Notes: generated by a model from the letters alone, not told the origin. A DNA stretch of 64,000 nucleotides from Oscillatoria sp. FACHB-1407 (GCF_014697545.1 NZ_JACJSA010000027.1:31343-95342), one strand, 5' to 3'. Positions 9,490-18,397 are shown, counted from the stretch's first letter. Program-made: numbers and translations.

Positions 9490-10009
9490 AGACCTCTGCC
9501 AGATTTATAATCAATCCCATTCAGAAATGTCGGAATACCTGGAGTCTTGTGTTCAGTTTGCCGAAACACTGATGAAGGGATTAGAAGTTTATCTCGATGC
9601 ACCTGCAAAGCGCATTACGTATCGCGATCGCCAGGGTGAAGAAAAATCCTTGAGGGAAGCTTTGTGTTTAAGAGATGGGGTATGGCACGTTGATGTTGCT
9701 TTGACCATGTGTCCTGAAAGTGCCTATCGATTGAGGGCGGCAGAGTTTGCCCGATGTTACTATCCCCGTCAAACGGTTCTGCTCTCGTTTGTGATCAAAA
9801 AAATCACAGTTGATACATTTCTCGTGGGGTTGGAGAACTACCCGACTCAGTTTACAGTTGATGCAAAAGAACAGAATAGTCTCACTAAACTATATGAATT
9901 TGTAGTCAATGTGCTCGAAGCTTACTACAAACACATCCTGCAAATTATCCTGAAACAGGATGAATCTCCTCGAAAAGTTGAGTTTGAACATATAGAAAAC
10001 TATCTCTAA
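9476..10009 (+). CDS. Unknown protein overlapping the RND pump gene
   Basis: A 177-residue soluble-looking protein beginning MSKFKDLCQIYNQS. The ATG lies inside the end of the pump gene (14-bp overlap, ATGAGCAAGTTTAA), so it is probably the third cistron of the efflux operon. I do not recognise a family. It has a Cys-containing N-terminal helix, a segment KRITYRDRQGEEKSLREA, and a C-terminal helix VVNVLEAYYKHILQIIL. There is no signal peptide or membrane span. A link to efflux is inferred only from gene overlap. Confidence 0.75.
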   Translation: MSKFKDLCQIYNQSHSEMSEYLESCVQFAETLMKGLEVYLDAPAKRITYRDRQGEEKSLREALCLRDGVWHVDVALTMCPESAYRLRAAEFARCYYPRQTVLLSFVIKKITVDTFLVGLENYPTQFTVDAKEQNSLTKLYEFVVNVLEAYYKHILQIILKQDESPRKVEFEHIENYL

Positions 10010-10160
10010 GAATATTTCTGGATCTATGGCTTCTCTCAATCATGCATGAAGTTCAGAGAGCAGTTTAGGAGCTTTTTCCCAACTAGAAATAGAACTCCTG
10101 AACCTCGTCTTAACCAGCCCTTCAGTTGCTATGTAGAAAATTAAATGTAGGTGTAGAGTA

Positions 10161-10457
10161 ATGATTGCGTCAACCATATTTAAAATACTGATGCAAGAAG
10201 TAGTGATGCAGGAAGCAGTGATGCAAGAAGTAGAAGATCATGACTCAAACTCTGTAAAACCAACTCCCGACCTCTCGGCTCGTGAATTGGAAGTATTGCA
10301 ATTATTGGTTGAAGGGCTGAGCAATCCTGAAATTGCTGCTCACCTATACCTCAGTCCAAACACTGTTAAAACCCATGTCAGGGGAATTCTCAACAAACTG
10401 GGTGTTCAGCACCGTTTGCAAGCGGCTGTAGCTGCCCTGCGTTTGGGGTTGGTTTAA
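10161..10457 (+). CDS. Solo LuxR-type HTH protein
   Basis: At most 98 residues, consisting of a short variable N-terminus and a GerE/LuxR HTH (LSARELEVLQLLVEGLSNPE, then SPNTVKTHVRGILNKLGV). No receiver or ligand domain is present. A paralogue of the same architecture lies at 23689-23916 inside the DevBCA-type operon; the recognition helices are nearly identical. Four in-frame ATGs (10161, 10191, 10206, 10221) sit in a tandem ATGCARGAAG repeat, so the true start is uncertain. It presumably binds DNA as a dimer; how it is controlled is unknown. Confidence 0.75.
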   Translation: MIASTIFKILMQEVVMQEAVMQEVEDHDSNSVKPTPDLSARELEVLQLLVEGLSNPEIAAHLYLSPNTVKTHVRGILNKLGVQHRLQAAVAALRLGLV

Positions 10458-11135
10458 ATCCAGTACCTCATACAAGATCGCAAAATGATTGACAGAATTT
10501 TGCTGACTCATCAGTCAATTGTTAATCTATAGCAACTGCCGAGACAGTTAATTTGAGGGGGTGTGGGGCTGTGCTCCCAACCAAAGGTTCCATCCCTGCA
10601 CCCCATCCTAACCAACCCCTCGGTTGCTTAAAAACAGACCTGGCGATCGCTCTTAGGAGTAATCTTGAAGGCGATCGCTAACGTAACAAAACATGAATAC
10701 TATTCGTCTGTGAGCTCATCTTCCAATAACGTTATTGAAATTGGCAAAAATTGTGAGATCCAATTGCAAAATTCTTCCTGTACTTCATTCTTTCTGATAG
10801 GTGCAGTGAGTTGATCTTCTGGACTCTTGCTTCAAGGGTTGCTCTGTATCCAAACCTGACCTTAAGACCAGGTTCTAGCTCTATCATTTTACCTAGTAAA
10901 AGATTAGTAGTATCGTCATAGGCTGAATAGAGCTTCACCCATAGACTAAAGATCATTAACACCTGGGTATCGAAACCAAAGCTGTTTGCAGCTAAGGGAT
11001 GGCTACCGTCGAGACAGTTAGAACAAAGGAGGCGTTACTCTCGCTAGAGTTTTACCTCTATATGCCAATCTAACCAATCGTTCGACTGCTATAGGATGAG
11101 CATTACCTGGATAAATTAGTCCTGGGGACATCACT
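10458..11135. repeat. Gap with two type-A repeats
   Basis: Two copies of the TATAGCAAC repeat lie here: a good one at 10528-10630 and a diverged one at about 11001-11094. Between them is a short open frame on the minus strand (10732-10962) that I do not support as a gene. HIP1 octamers occur at about 10650-10680. Confidence 0.55.
10528..10630 (+). mobile_element. MITE-like repeat A
   Basis: About 103 bp running from TATAGCAACTGCCGAGACAG to CCAACCCCTCGGTTGCTTA. The ends are inverted relatives of TATAGCAAC. Other copies or parts occur at 462-486, 10100-10134, 11001-11094, 13834-13858, 15585-15661, 17980-18191 (interrupted), 21604-21700, 39665-39758 and 41709-41831. The centre is G/C rich (GGGGGTGTGGGGCTG) and can fold. 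It has no coding capacity and is presumably non-autonomous. Confidence 0.7.
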
Positions 11136-11666
11136 GTGATACAGCTTGCAGTTCCGGTTGGAGAATGCGATCACATTCAAGGAGCAGAAAATGCAGCTGT
11201 CGTGCTCCTGGAATATGGAGACTATGAATGTTTGCGCTGTAAGGAAATGCACCGCATTATCAAAACAATTCAAAAACAGCGTGATCAATCACTTCGCTTT
11301 GTATTTCGCCACTTTCCTCTAGTAGCCATTCATCCCATGGCTCAACATCTTGCTGAAACTGTGGAAGCAGCAGCTGCACAGGGATATTTTTGGGAGGTCC
11401 ATGATTATTTATTTGAGCAGCTCCATTTTGCCGGTAATGGCAATTTGCACCGATATGTCACAACTCTTGGCTTAGATGTAGACCGTTTTGAGCGCGAGAT
11501 TGCAGAACATCTTTATGTTGATCGAGTCAGGGTAGATTTGCAAAGTGGCTTAGCCAGTGGAGTAAACGGGATTCCTACGCTTTTTATCAATAATATTCGC
11601 CACGATGGCTCATGGGATTTGAACAGTGTGCAGGCTGCTGTAACCACCGCTTACAAAACATCGTGA
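11136..11666 (+). CDS. DsbA-like thiol oxidoreductase
   Basis: A 176-residue protein with a thioredoxin-like fold. The dithiol site is CLRC (Cys32 and Cys35) after VVLLEYGDYE, and the cis-proline loop is GIPTLFINN near residue 150. Family members are DsbA-like oxidoreductases that handle disulfides or oxidative stress. This one lacks a signal peptide, so a cytosolic role is more likely. The start is GTG at 11136. An AraC regulator follows 48 bp downstream on the same strand and may be co-transcribed. Confidence 0.82.
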   Translation: MIQLAVPVGECDHIQGAENAAVVLLEYGDYECLRCKEMHRIIKTIQKQRDQSLRFVFRHFPLVAIHPMAQHLAETVEAAAAQGYFWEVHDYLFEQLHFAGNGNLHRYVTTLGLDVDRFEREIAEHLYVDRVRVDLQSGLASGVNGIPTLFINNIRHDGSWDLNSVQAAVTTAYKTS

Positions 11667-11714
11667 TACCAGATTAGTCGTCAGTCCAAAACGTTTCCTT
11701 CAGAGGCATTATCC

Positions 11715-12170
11715 ATGATAGTTAGCAGCTTGACTTATTCTTCTATTGATCTACAATCCACTGTTCAAGAAACCCAATCCCTTCAAACCGCCAACCCTCT
11801 GGATGGATTGCCTCTGTACAAATTGCAGCGAGTCATTGACTACATGCATCAACATCTTCATCAAGAGATTCAGTTAGCTGATTTAGCTAAAGTTGCAAAG
11901 ATGAGTCAGTTTTACTTCTGTCATTTGTTTAAACAGTCTATGGGAACTTCTCCCTATCAATTTCTGATTCAACAAAGGGTAGAGCGCGCCAAACAGTTGT
12001 TGCAGGATGAAGAAATGACGATTAGTGAAATTGCATTAGAATGTGGATTTTCGAATCAAAGTCATTTCACCCGACGCTTTCGACAATTGACGGGCATTAC
12101 ACCAAAAGTCTATCGAAATCAACAGAAGATGTTGGCTTATGGCTGTAAAGATTCCGCATCTGTTGTATAA
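11715..12170 (+). CDS. AraC-family transcriptional regulator (HTH only)
   Basis: 151 residues. About the last 105 form the double helix-turn-helix of AraC regulators: IQLADLAKVAKMSQFYFCHL, then MTISEIALECGFSNQSHFTR and FRQLTGITPKVYR. The 45-residue N-terminus is too short for a cupin-type sensing domain. A similar protein is cut off by the right edge of the window (63752-64000). It is probably a local regulator of the preceding thiol oxidoreductase gene, inferred from adjacency. Confidence 0.88.
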   Translation: MIVSSLTYSSIDLQSTVQETQSLQTANPLDGLPLYKLQRVIDYMHQHLHQEIQLADLAKVAKMSQFYFCHLFKQSMGTSPYQFLIQQRVERAKQLLQDEEMTISEIALECGFSNQSHFTRRFRQLTGITPKVYRNQQKMLAYGCKDSASVV

Positions 12171-12399
12171 GAAATACCCACTGTACTTGTCACTCAACTG
12201 AGAACTTTGTGCTTGAGAAAATCATGTAATTCACCCTTCAATTTACTCTCAAGCTGGTTTCACCCTGTACTTCAGTCTAGGCAGAAATTGCACTAATACA
12301 CAGACAATCACTCATCTGGAAGAGAGTAACTTTTGGTTGCTATTCCTGTAAAGTTATATTGACTTAGGTGTAAGTCAGCGTCAATAGTATGCAAAAGAC

Positions 12400-13320
12400 A
12401 TGAAGCCTAGCGGCAACATTGATGAATCAAATTCAGCTAATCATTCACCTATCATTGTTTCGGTTCGCCAAATTTATCTACCTGCTATACAACCCCGTCG
12501 ATATTTTAATTCACAATCCAATCAGAGATTAATTCAGTCCATCAAGACTCACGGCATTCTTCAACCGCTATTGGTGCGTCCAAGAGCGGTAGGAGGTTAT
12601 GAACTCGTAGCTGGAGAACGTCGTTACCGGGCTGCGATCGCGGCTGAGTTGGAGCGTGTGCCCGTTCTCATTCGAGAGCTAACTGATGCAGAGGCAGCAG
12701 AGATAGGCTTGATGGAGAACCTGCTGAGGGAGGATCTGAATCCCTTAGAGGAGACAGAGGGTATCCTGCATCTGTTAGCAATGCGGCTCAATCGGTCTAT
12801 TGAAGAAATTCCACGGTTGTTACACCAGTTACAACATCAGTACAAAAAACGGATAGGTGAAACGTCCAAGCATAGTCTTGAACAGGAAGAACACCATGGA
12901 GACAATCAGGACAGTTTAACACTCATCACCGTGGAAGCTGTGTTTGCGAGTTTGCAGCGGATGAGTTGGGTTTCATTTGTCAATAATCGCTTGCCACTTC
13001 TCAATCTACCGGGTGATATATTGGGGGCATTACGGCTTGGAAGAATTGAATACACCAAAGCTAAAGTGATTGCACAGTTGAAGAATGTTGAGCAACGCCA
13101 GCAACTATTAGAACAGGCGATCGCACATAATTGGTCATTGAATCGAATTAAGGAAGAGGTAAAAGCGTTGCAACTTCAAACCTCTACAGTATCCCTTAAA
13201 CAGCGTGTTGACAGAGCCTATCGTCAACTCAAACAGGTTAAGCCGTGGGAACATCCCCAAAAACAGAACAAATTGGAGACATTGTTAACAGAGCTAGAAA
13301 CTCTATTACAGGATGAATAA
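12400..13320 (+). CDS. ParB-like nuclease/partition-domain protein
   Basis: 306 residues. Residues about 20-115 form a ParB N-terminal domain with the CTP/nucleotide-binding boxes (VAGERRYRAA and GLMENLLREDLNPLEE). After this comes a variable middle with a polar insert (about 145-175), then a helical domain (LGRIEYTKAKVIAQLKNV) and a C-terminal coil. No parA is adjacent and no parS site is evident, so it looks like one of the dispersed ParB-like proteins common in cyanobacteria, not the chromosome partition gene. A decayed relative of its C-terminal half lies at 39766-40022. Confidence 0.85.
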   Translation: MKPSGNIDESNSANHSPIIVSVRQIYLPAIQPRRYFNSQSNQRLIQSIKTHGILQPLLVRPRAVGGYELVAGERRYRAAIAAELERVPVLIRELTDAEAAEIGLMENLLREDLNPLEETEGILHLLAMRLNRSIEEIPRLLHQLQHQYKKRIGETSKHSLEQEEHHGDNQDSLTLITVEAVFASLQRMSWVSFVNNRLPLLNLPGDILGALRLGRIEYTKAKVIAQLKNVEQRQQLLEQAIAHNWSLNRIKEEVKALQLQTSTVSLKQRVDRAYRQLKQVKPWEHPQKQNKLETLLTELETLLQDE

Positions 13321-13389
13321 CGGATGCGTTTAGTGATTGGGAGATCTATGAGCTTGGTTAGGCTACCAGCAATACTGGCGGTCAGGCTA

Positions 13390-13809
13390 TTAGACACTAG
13401 GAATGACAGCTACTGCATCGATCTCAAATAACATGCCATCTACCGCTAGTCGTGATACTGGAATAAGGGTGCTAGCAGGCTGGCGATCGCGGCTCCACAT
13501 AGCGTTTCTTGCTGCTGAAATGAGTTTTAATTTCTCCATTGTGTGATCGACGGAAAGGATAGTAATTTTTACAACTTGCTCTGGGGATGCTCCAACAGCG
13601 GCTAATGCGTTGCGTAAGTTGTTAAAGGACTGCTTTAACTGCTCTGCAAAGTCTTCGGAAATGAGATTGTCATTTGTATCAGCACCATATTGACCTGCAA
13701 TATGAACCAGTTTCACTCCAGGAGGGACAACTGTAATTTGTGAGAACCCATAGGTAGAGGAATCGGGTAGCTCCGGTGGGTTCAGACGCTTGATGAAGTG
13801 ATCATGCAT
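13390..13809 (-). CDS. RidA family (YjgF/YER057c/UK114) protein
   Basis: 139 residues. The family signature is visible as VHIAGQYG near the N-terminus, QLKQSFNNLRNALAAVGAS in the middle, and ASTLIPVSRLAVDGMLFEID at the end. Canonical RidA uses an Arg in the R-x-x-V segment near residue 105 to hydrolyse reactive enamines/imines; here the equivalent region reads QPASTLIPVSRL, so exact activity is uncertain. ATG 13809 is preferred to an in-frame TTG at 13815, with AGGAG ten bases upstream. It faces the ParB-like gene tail-to-tail. Confidence 0.85.
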   Translation of the reverse strand: MHDHFIKRLNPPELPDSSTYGFSQITVVPPGVKLVHIAGQYGADTNDNLISEDFAEQLKQSFNNLRNALAAVGASPEQVVKITILSVDHTMEKLKLISAARNAMWSRDRQPASTLIPVSRLAVDGMLFEIDAVAVIPSV

Positions 13810-13833
13810 GATCAAATTTCTCCTAGTTTAAAA

Positions 13834-13858
13834 ATTAACTGTCTCGACAGTTGCTATA
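13834..13858 (-). repeat. Half copy of repeat A
   Basis: AACTGTCTCGACAGTTGCTAT is one end of the type-A repeat, left just upstream of the RidA gene start. The other end is missing. It contains the small palindrome AACTGTCTCGACAGTT. Confidence 0.6.
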
Positions 13859-13953
13859 AATGCTAAAGATCACACCCCAATGACCAAGCTTTGCCAGTGG
13901 GCTAATGCTACATTGGCTCGGATCTTTCGACTCGTGGTTGACAAGATAAAAAC

Positions 13954-14934
13954 TTAAACGGAAGTGGATTGCCAGGAACCTGTATCTTTGAGAAATGGAG
14001 AAAATTGGGGCTCTGACCAGTGTAACGGGAGGCTGCTTTGTACCCGATAGCCCCTTTCCAGATGGAAGCGCAACAACCGTTCTGCACCAGCATAGGTGTT
14101 AATTTCGGCTCCCTCCCAAATCACCTCAGCGGTGCCCGTTAAATAGAGAATATCACCGCGATCGAAGTCAATGAACAACAAGCCTGCATGAGGGTTGAGT
14201 TCTAAATTGCCGAAGGTGTTGAAGTGACAATTGCCCGAAAAATCAGGAATGGTTAGGGTTTGATTATCCTCATCAATTCGGACAAAACCGGGGTTGCCGC
14301 CTCGATGAGAAACATCTACGCCACTTGCCTCTCCTGCGGATTCATCTTGATAGGCTGTGGCAATGAAGAAAGTATCAGAAGACGCGATCGCCTCTCGTTC
14401 TGGCTCCGACAATAGTGTAAACTCATTAATTGGTTTAGGAGTAGTTGGGTCAAACTCACCTAACTCATACATCCGGGCTTGGATATATTGAGGACAATTG
14501 CCAAAGCTTTGTCCTACTCGCACCTCAAACCCATTGGCATCGGTTGCAGTTACTACTCCATTCATCCGATTACGACGACGGGTATGCAGTTCAATGCCCA
14601 GGAACCCGATATCAATACCCTCTGTGAGGATGGTAGTTAAGGGATCTCCAAATAGGGGTTTGGCTTTGACTTGTAAGGTGCGATCGTCGGGTGAAGACAT
14701 AAAGCCCGGTTCACCTACCAGGATCGATGCCCAGGGATGACCTGCTTGATCGACAGTTCCCACAATCACATAGGGTAATTGTGCATAGAACTGGCGATGC
14801 TGTTCTGGCAAGAACTCTCGAATGACTCGTCGTCCTTGTTTATCCATTCGCTCCAGAGCACCTAATCGTGTCTGAATTGCCAACTCACCCGCATGAAATG
14901 GAGATTCGCTGCGAGTCCAACCTGGAATTGCCAT
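13954..14934 (-). CDS. Pyridoxamine 5'-phosphate oxidase-fold flavoprotein
   Basis: 326 residues. The N-terminal region FHAGELAIQTRLGALERMDK and the PYVIVGTVDQAGHPWASILVG strand are typical of the larger PNPOx-like proteins that bind FMN through a split beta-barrel. A second barrel half (FFIATAYQDESAGEASGVDV, GNLELNPHAGLLFIDFDRGD) is present. Substrate is not evident. The family includes stress-linked flavoproteins rather than vitamin B6 biosynthetic enzymes. It is transcribed in the same direction as the RidA gene, separated by about 145 bp that includes the half repeat. Confidence 0.82.
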   Translation of the reverse strand: MAIPGWTRSESPFHAGELAIQTRLGALERMDKQGRRVIREFLPEQHRQFYAQLPYVIVGTVDQAGHPWASILVGEPGFMSSPDDRTLQVKAKPLFGDPLTTILTEGIDIGFLGIELHTRRRNRMNGVVTATDANGFEVRVGQSFGNCPQYIQARMYELGEFDPTTPKPINEFTLLSEPEREAIASSDTFFIATAYQDESAGEASGVDVSHRGGNPGFVRIDEDNQTLTIPDFSGNCHFNTFGNLELNPHAGLLFIDFDRGDILYLTGTAEVIWEGAEINTYAGAERLLRFHLERGYRVQSSLPLHWSEPQFSPFLKDTGSWQSTSV

Positions 14935-15064
14935 ATGCTACTACCACTGATTGACGTTAAACGTTGCCTGTCAATGTTCATTGATGGGCTTTTGAGGCGA
15001 TCGCACTCTAACCGTTGAGTAAAGCTCTACAGATATGTCTGGTAGATGCTAAAAGCACCCTCCC

Positions 15065-15466
15065 CTAAGCGGCTGGAGCAATGAGTTCCATGCGAATGCC
15101 ACCGGGCATATAGAACATCATGTGGTGAGTGGGACCCCCACCAAGAGGTTCAGGGGCAAATTCGATTTGCACTCCCTCTGTAGTTGCCAAGGTTTGATGT
15201 AGAGATTTGAGTGTCTCTAAACTATTTACCTTCAAAGCAAAGTGATGCAGCCCAATATTGTTTTTTCGATCAAATGGAACAGCACTCGCAGGATTGGCAG
15301 CTTGCCAAAGAGTCAGTAGAGTGGTGCCATCTGATAAGAAGAAGGCTGGATAACTTGGAACTTCACCTACTTGTTTAAAATCCAGGACATTAATAAAGAA
15401 GTCACGGGTTGCGGTGAGGTTTGGAACGGTCAGCCCAATGTGATGAGCACCTTGAGTAATTGCCAT
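15065..15466 (-). CDS. VOC (glyoxalase/dioxygenase) superfamily protein
   Basis: 133 residues containing two beta-alpha-beta-beta-beta modules: AHHIGLTVPNLTATRDFFIN at the start and IGLHHFALKVNSLETLKSLH in the second half. His near residue 8, His near 79 and Glu near 127 (IRMELIAP) are the likely metal ligands. The substrate cannot be read from sequence. CGGAGA lies nine bases upstream of the ATG. It belongs to a run of minus-strand small enzymes. Confidence 0.85.
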   Translation of the reverse strand: MAITQGAHHIGLTVPNLTATRDFFINVLDFKQVGEVPSYPAFFLSDGTTLLTLWQAANPASAVPFDRKNNIGLHHFALKVNSLETLKSLHQTLATTEGVQIEFAPEPLGGGPTHHMMFYMPGGIRMELIAPAA

Positions 15467-16161
15467 AGAACAAATCTCCGTAAAGAACTAGATTGGTTGG
15501 TTGATATGGATATGTTAGTGATGCATTAGTCGTTTGAGTCGAAATCCAGAATAGAGTTAGGTTTCCTTTGGTTAAACTCCCTGATATAGCAACCGAGGGG
15601 TTGGTTAGGACGGAGTGCAGCCCCACATCCCCTTCTATGAATTGTCTCGACAGTTGCTATATACCTGTGAAACGCTGTCAAACCTGACGATACACGTCGA
15701 GCCTGTAACATCAAATATTCTGGAATATTCAATAGAGTAAAAGCTTTTCGGGGTTGAGCCATCTTTGCTGAAAATGGCACTTCTTCTTCTGGCTTAAGAC
15801 TTCTTGCAATTCCAGTAGGACAGTTGAAGTGGGAATGTAGCAAGCGATTCTACACTAACCAAATTTACTCTACTAGATAAATACTCAATCAATCTCTGCT
15901 GTTGTTGCGAATTTTAGTCTAGTTTTGCGATCTTGCTACTTTAGCCAGCGAGACTGAAAACCGTTATAGGAAAGGCAGTCTATTGGTGGGGGATCACGAA
16001 CAGGTTTGGTCATGGGGCTGTATGTTGGGTGAAACAACTCAATCGTAAGTGTGAATATTTTCTTGGACGGATGACTGGAATCAAGTTTGCAAATGTTAGT
16101 TGAAACTCTTGGTTCAACGTTATTACTTGTGATACTTCGTAATATTCAACATGGTAATCAC
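15467..16161. repeat. Gap with a type-A repeat
   Basis: The stretch carries a shortened type-A element at 15585-15661 (from TATAGCAACCGAGGGGTTGG to CTCGACAGTTGCTATA) reading on the minus strand. Apart from that I see no gene, structured RNA or other repeat. It separates the VOC gene start from the end of the Crp/Fnr-type gene. Confidence 0.55.
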
Positions 16162-16767
16162 TTACGACCTTAACCATGCTTCGTTGAAGAGAACGCTTCC
16201 TTTTTTGCGACTTAAAACCTCTTCTGATTCCAACTGAGCAAAAGTTCGAGATAATACTTCTGGAGACAATCCCAGTTCGATCGCTAGAGTTTTAAGAGGT
16301 TGCGTTAGGGGAACTGTAAGTTGTCCGGGTTGACGTTGTTGGTAGAGATAATGCAGTAGACGCTCCCGGGCTGAACGGATGCTACGTAGTTCTAAGAGGC
16401 GTTTCACAGTAGCAAATCGATGGGTCAAATGTGCCAGATATTGTTCAGATAAACTGGGTGATTGGCGTAATGTTTCTAGAAACATCTGCTTGGGAATTGC
16501 CATGATGCGTGAAGGTTGCTCAGCGATCGCAGTACACGCATAAGTCTCAAAATACAATGATGCTTCCGCAAAACTTTCCCCTACATTCACTAAATAGTGA
16601 GTGATGATTTGCTGATCTGTGAAGCTGAGAAGTTTGATACGACCAGACTCTACCCAGAAAATGGCTTGGGCTGGTTCCCCTTGTTGAAACAAGAGTTGGT
16701 TTTTGGATAGGTTGTGATACGTCAATGCACGCCTCAAAACAGGTGGCAATTCGTTAATCATCAACAT
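16162..16767 (-). CDS. Crp/Fnr-family transcriptional regulator
   Basis: About 201 residues: an N-terminal cyclic-nucleotide-binding beta-barrel (LLFQQGEPAQAIFWVESGRI, ITHYLVNVGESFAEASLYF), a dimerisation helix (LAHLTHRFATVKRLLELRS) and a C-terminal winged HTH (LAIELGLSPEVLSRTFAQLE). The four N-terminal Fe-S cysteines of FNR are absent, so it is not a classical oxygen sensor. Start: ATG 16767, seven bases after the stop of the upstream flavoprotein gene and preceded by TAGGGGG. The two genes therefore look like an operon. Confidence 0.88.
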   Translation of the reverse strand: MLMINELPPVLRRALTYHNLSKNQLLFQQGEPAQAIFWVESGRIKLLSFTDQQIITHYLVNVGESFAEASLYFETYACTAIAEQPSRIMAIPKQMFLETLRQSPSLSEQYLAHLTHRFATVKRLLELRSIRSARERLLHYLYQQRQPGQLTVPLTQPLKTLAIELGLSPEVLSRTFAQLESEEVLSRKKGSVLFNEAWLRS

Positions 16768-16774
16768 TCGCCCC

Positions 16775-17767
16775 CTACGCGGCGTTAACTGAGATGGGCG
16801 ATCGCCGGGTTCCTTCAGCACGACGAATGTCGCGCCAAATTTGAGTAGCCGCTAATGCACCATCCGCTGCCGCAATAACAACTTGATTCATACCAACTTT
16901 TAGATCACCGACCGCAAAGATCCGGGGGTGGGAGGTACGGTTCATTTTGTCGGTAATCAAATTGCCACCCTGGTATTCCAGATCGATGTTTTTCAGATAG
17001 CCCGCGTGATACTTTGATCCCATTGAAACCAAGCCTGCATCCAATTTCACAATGGAACCATCGGCAAGTTCTACCCCTGTCATTTGATGGTTTTCACCGA
17101 GGAATTGTTTAATGGGTTGTTCAATTAAAGTGAAACCGTTGCTAGTGAGGCGATCGCGCAGTTCTGCCCCTACCTCAAATTCACCATTGGTAAACAGGGT
17201 GATGTGTGGAGTAAACCAACTCAGTGAGAATGCGACCTCTAAGCTCGACTCATGGCTACCAAACACACCAACTCGTTGGTCACGCATTTCGTAGCCATCA
17301 CAGATCAAACAAACGTGCAGATTGTGCCCCGCATAGTCAAATACATTTTGCATATCTGCCAACTTGGGAAGGTGATCGATAATGCCACTGGCAGCAATTA
17401 GATAACGACTGCGAAACACAGCATACGTAGGGTTTGTGCGCCCAATCCGCACACGCACAGCAAAGGTTTCACCCTCATCCATGACCTCTTCTACATAAGC
17501 GTTGAGATAGTCACCATCGAGAGACAGGTAATGAGCTTTTCCCTGCTTCAGGACATCCCGACCGGGCGTATCAGGAGGCAAGCCCAGGTAATTGTGCAAT
17601 TCTTGCATCCAGTGCGATCGCGCTTTGCCTTTGTCGATGATGAGTGTCGAGAGGAGATAGCGTTGTAGATAAATTCCAGCGGATAATCCAGCGGCTCCAC
17701 CTCCGACCACCAAGACATCATAAATCTGGTCAGTACGTTGATTTAAAGTTTGTTTGGTGAGTTGCAT
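16775..17767 (-). CDS. Thioredoxin-reductase-like FAD oxidoreductase
   Basis: 330 residues. The FAD-binding motif VGGGAAGLSAGIYL is at about 21-34. A redox pair CLIC (Cys153, Cys156) followed by DGYE sits where thioredoxin reductase has CxxCD. The NADPH domain is RVGVFGSHESSLEVA, in which the usual GxGxxA is altered to GSHESS. The C-terminus IFAVGDLKVGMNQVVIAAADG is the second FAD contact. Function is probably reduction of a thiol partner or small disulfide, but the partner is unknown. Two tandem 16-bp operator-like palindromes lie about 45-85 bp upstream, and a Crp/Fnr gene follows. Confidence 0.85.
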   Translation of the reverse strand: MQLTKQTLNQRTDQIYDVLVVGGGAAGLSAGIYLQRYLLSTLIIDKGKARSHWMQELHNYLGLPPDTPGRDVLKQGKAHYLSLDGDYLNAYVEEVMDEGETFAVRVRIGRTNPTYAVFRSRYLIAASGIIDHLPKLADMQNVFDYAGHNLHVCLICDGYEMRDQRVGVFGSHESSLEVAFSLSWFTPHITLFTNGEFEVGAELRDRLTSNGFTLIEQPIKQFLGENHQMTGVELADGSIVKLDAGLVSMGSKYHAGYLKNIDLEYQGGNLITDKMNRTSHPRIFAVGDLKVGMNQVVIAAADGALAATQIWRDIRRAEGTRRSPISVNAA

Positions 17768-17809
17768 AAATACCTCTGGGAATGCTTCAGACGAGAAGCT
17801 TAAAAGATG

Positions 17810-17852
17810 TACCGTTCGTTCGGTATATCTTTACTGTACCGTTCGTTCGGTA
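17810..17852. promoter_or_regulatory. Tandem TetR-type operator-like palindromes
   Basis: Two perfect copies of TACCGTTCGTTCGGTA lie at 17810-17825 and 17837-17852, 27 bp from start to start, directly upstream of the flavoprotein gene. Palindromes of this style are typical TetR-family sites. No TetR gene is adjacent. The closest match in the window is the tandem site at 33302-33344, which shares the core ACGAACGGT with the complement of this one. Confidence 0.65.
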
Positions 17853-17890
17853 CAATGTCAACTAATTTGTTTGATATAGAGCTGTGGTCA

Positions 17891-17980
17891 GAAAGCTTAA
17901 GGCAACGACAATGGCTCAAACCCTGACTCTGGGGAGGCTTTCTGACTCGTCTCCGCCCCATCGAATGCGGCTACGGCTAC
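17891..17980 (+). repeat. Dispersed repeat E, copy 2
   Basis: Direct copy of the repeat at 4157-4248, from GAAAGCTTAAGGCAAC to GGCTACGGCTAC. It abuts the left end of the interrupted type-A element. Confidence 0.65.
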
Positions 17981-18191
17981 AGCAACTGTCGAGACAGTTG
18001 AGACAAGGGAGTTTGGGCAAACCCTGTCCTGATACGCTTTAAGTGGTTTCCAGTGCAAATGCGGACGCTAGTAGGGGCGGGTTTAGTGGTTTACTAACGG
18101 CAAACCCAGGAACTGATCTGCCAAACCCGCCCCTAACGACATCTGTCTTGATCTCCATTTGATTTGGTATAACTAACCCCTCGGTTGCTAT
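17980..18191 (+). mobile_element. Repeat A interrupted by repeat B (nested)
   Basis: The left half of repeat A (AGCAACTGTCGAGACAGTTG onward) starts at 17980 and its right end (ACCCCTCGGTTGCTATA) closes at about 18191. Between them, from about 18033 to 18171, is a complete type-B element. It runs from ATACGCTTTAAGTGG to GATTTGGTAT and holds an internal hairpin made by GTAGGGGCGGGTTT and AAACCCGCCCCTA. Other B copies are at about 28165-28275, 38068-38168 and 39411-39550. The nesting shows that B inserted into an existing A. Confidence 0.7.
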
Positions 18192-18397
18192 ACACTTTCT
18201 TCTGTCACGTTCTCCATGAACCAATCCCATACAGCCCGCGTTTCCAGGTTCCTACTTGAAACTGGAGTGACAGAGGCAGAGCCTCTGTGTGTGCATTCCT
18301 GTCTGGAAGCAGAAAAATTGCGGCAAAATACCGTCTACCGCAGGGATTAAAGAAGGATCGACGTAATTCAATAGCTTGTAACTGAACTGATTTCGTT

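Noticed and set aside
10732..10962. Minus-strand open frame of 76 residues
   Set aside because: No ribosome-binding site, no recognised motif, and it sits between repeats. It may be chance or debris.
12400..13320. ParB-like gene as a sign of a replication origin or plasmid
   Set aside because: No parA, parS, dnaA or replication gene is near, and such ParB-like genes are dispersed in cyanobacteria.
18039..18230. Minus-strand open frame
   Set aside because: Entirely within the nested repeat A/B.
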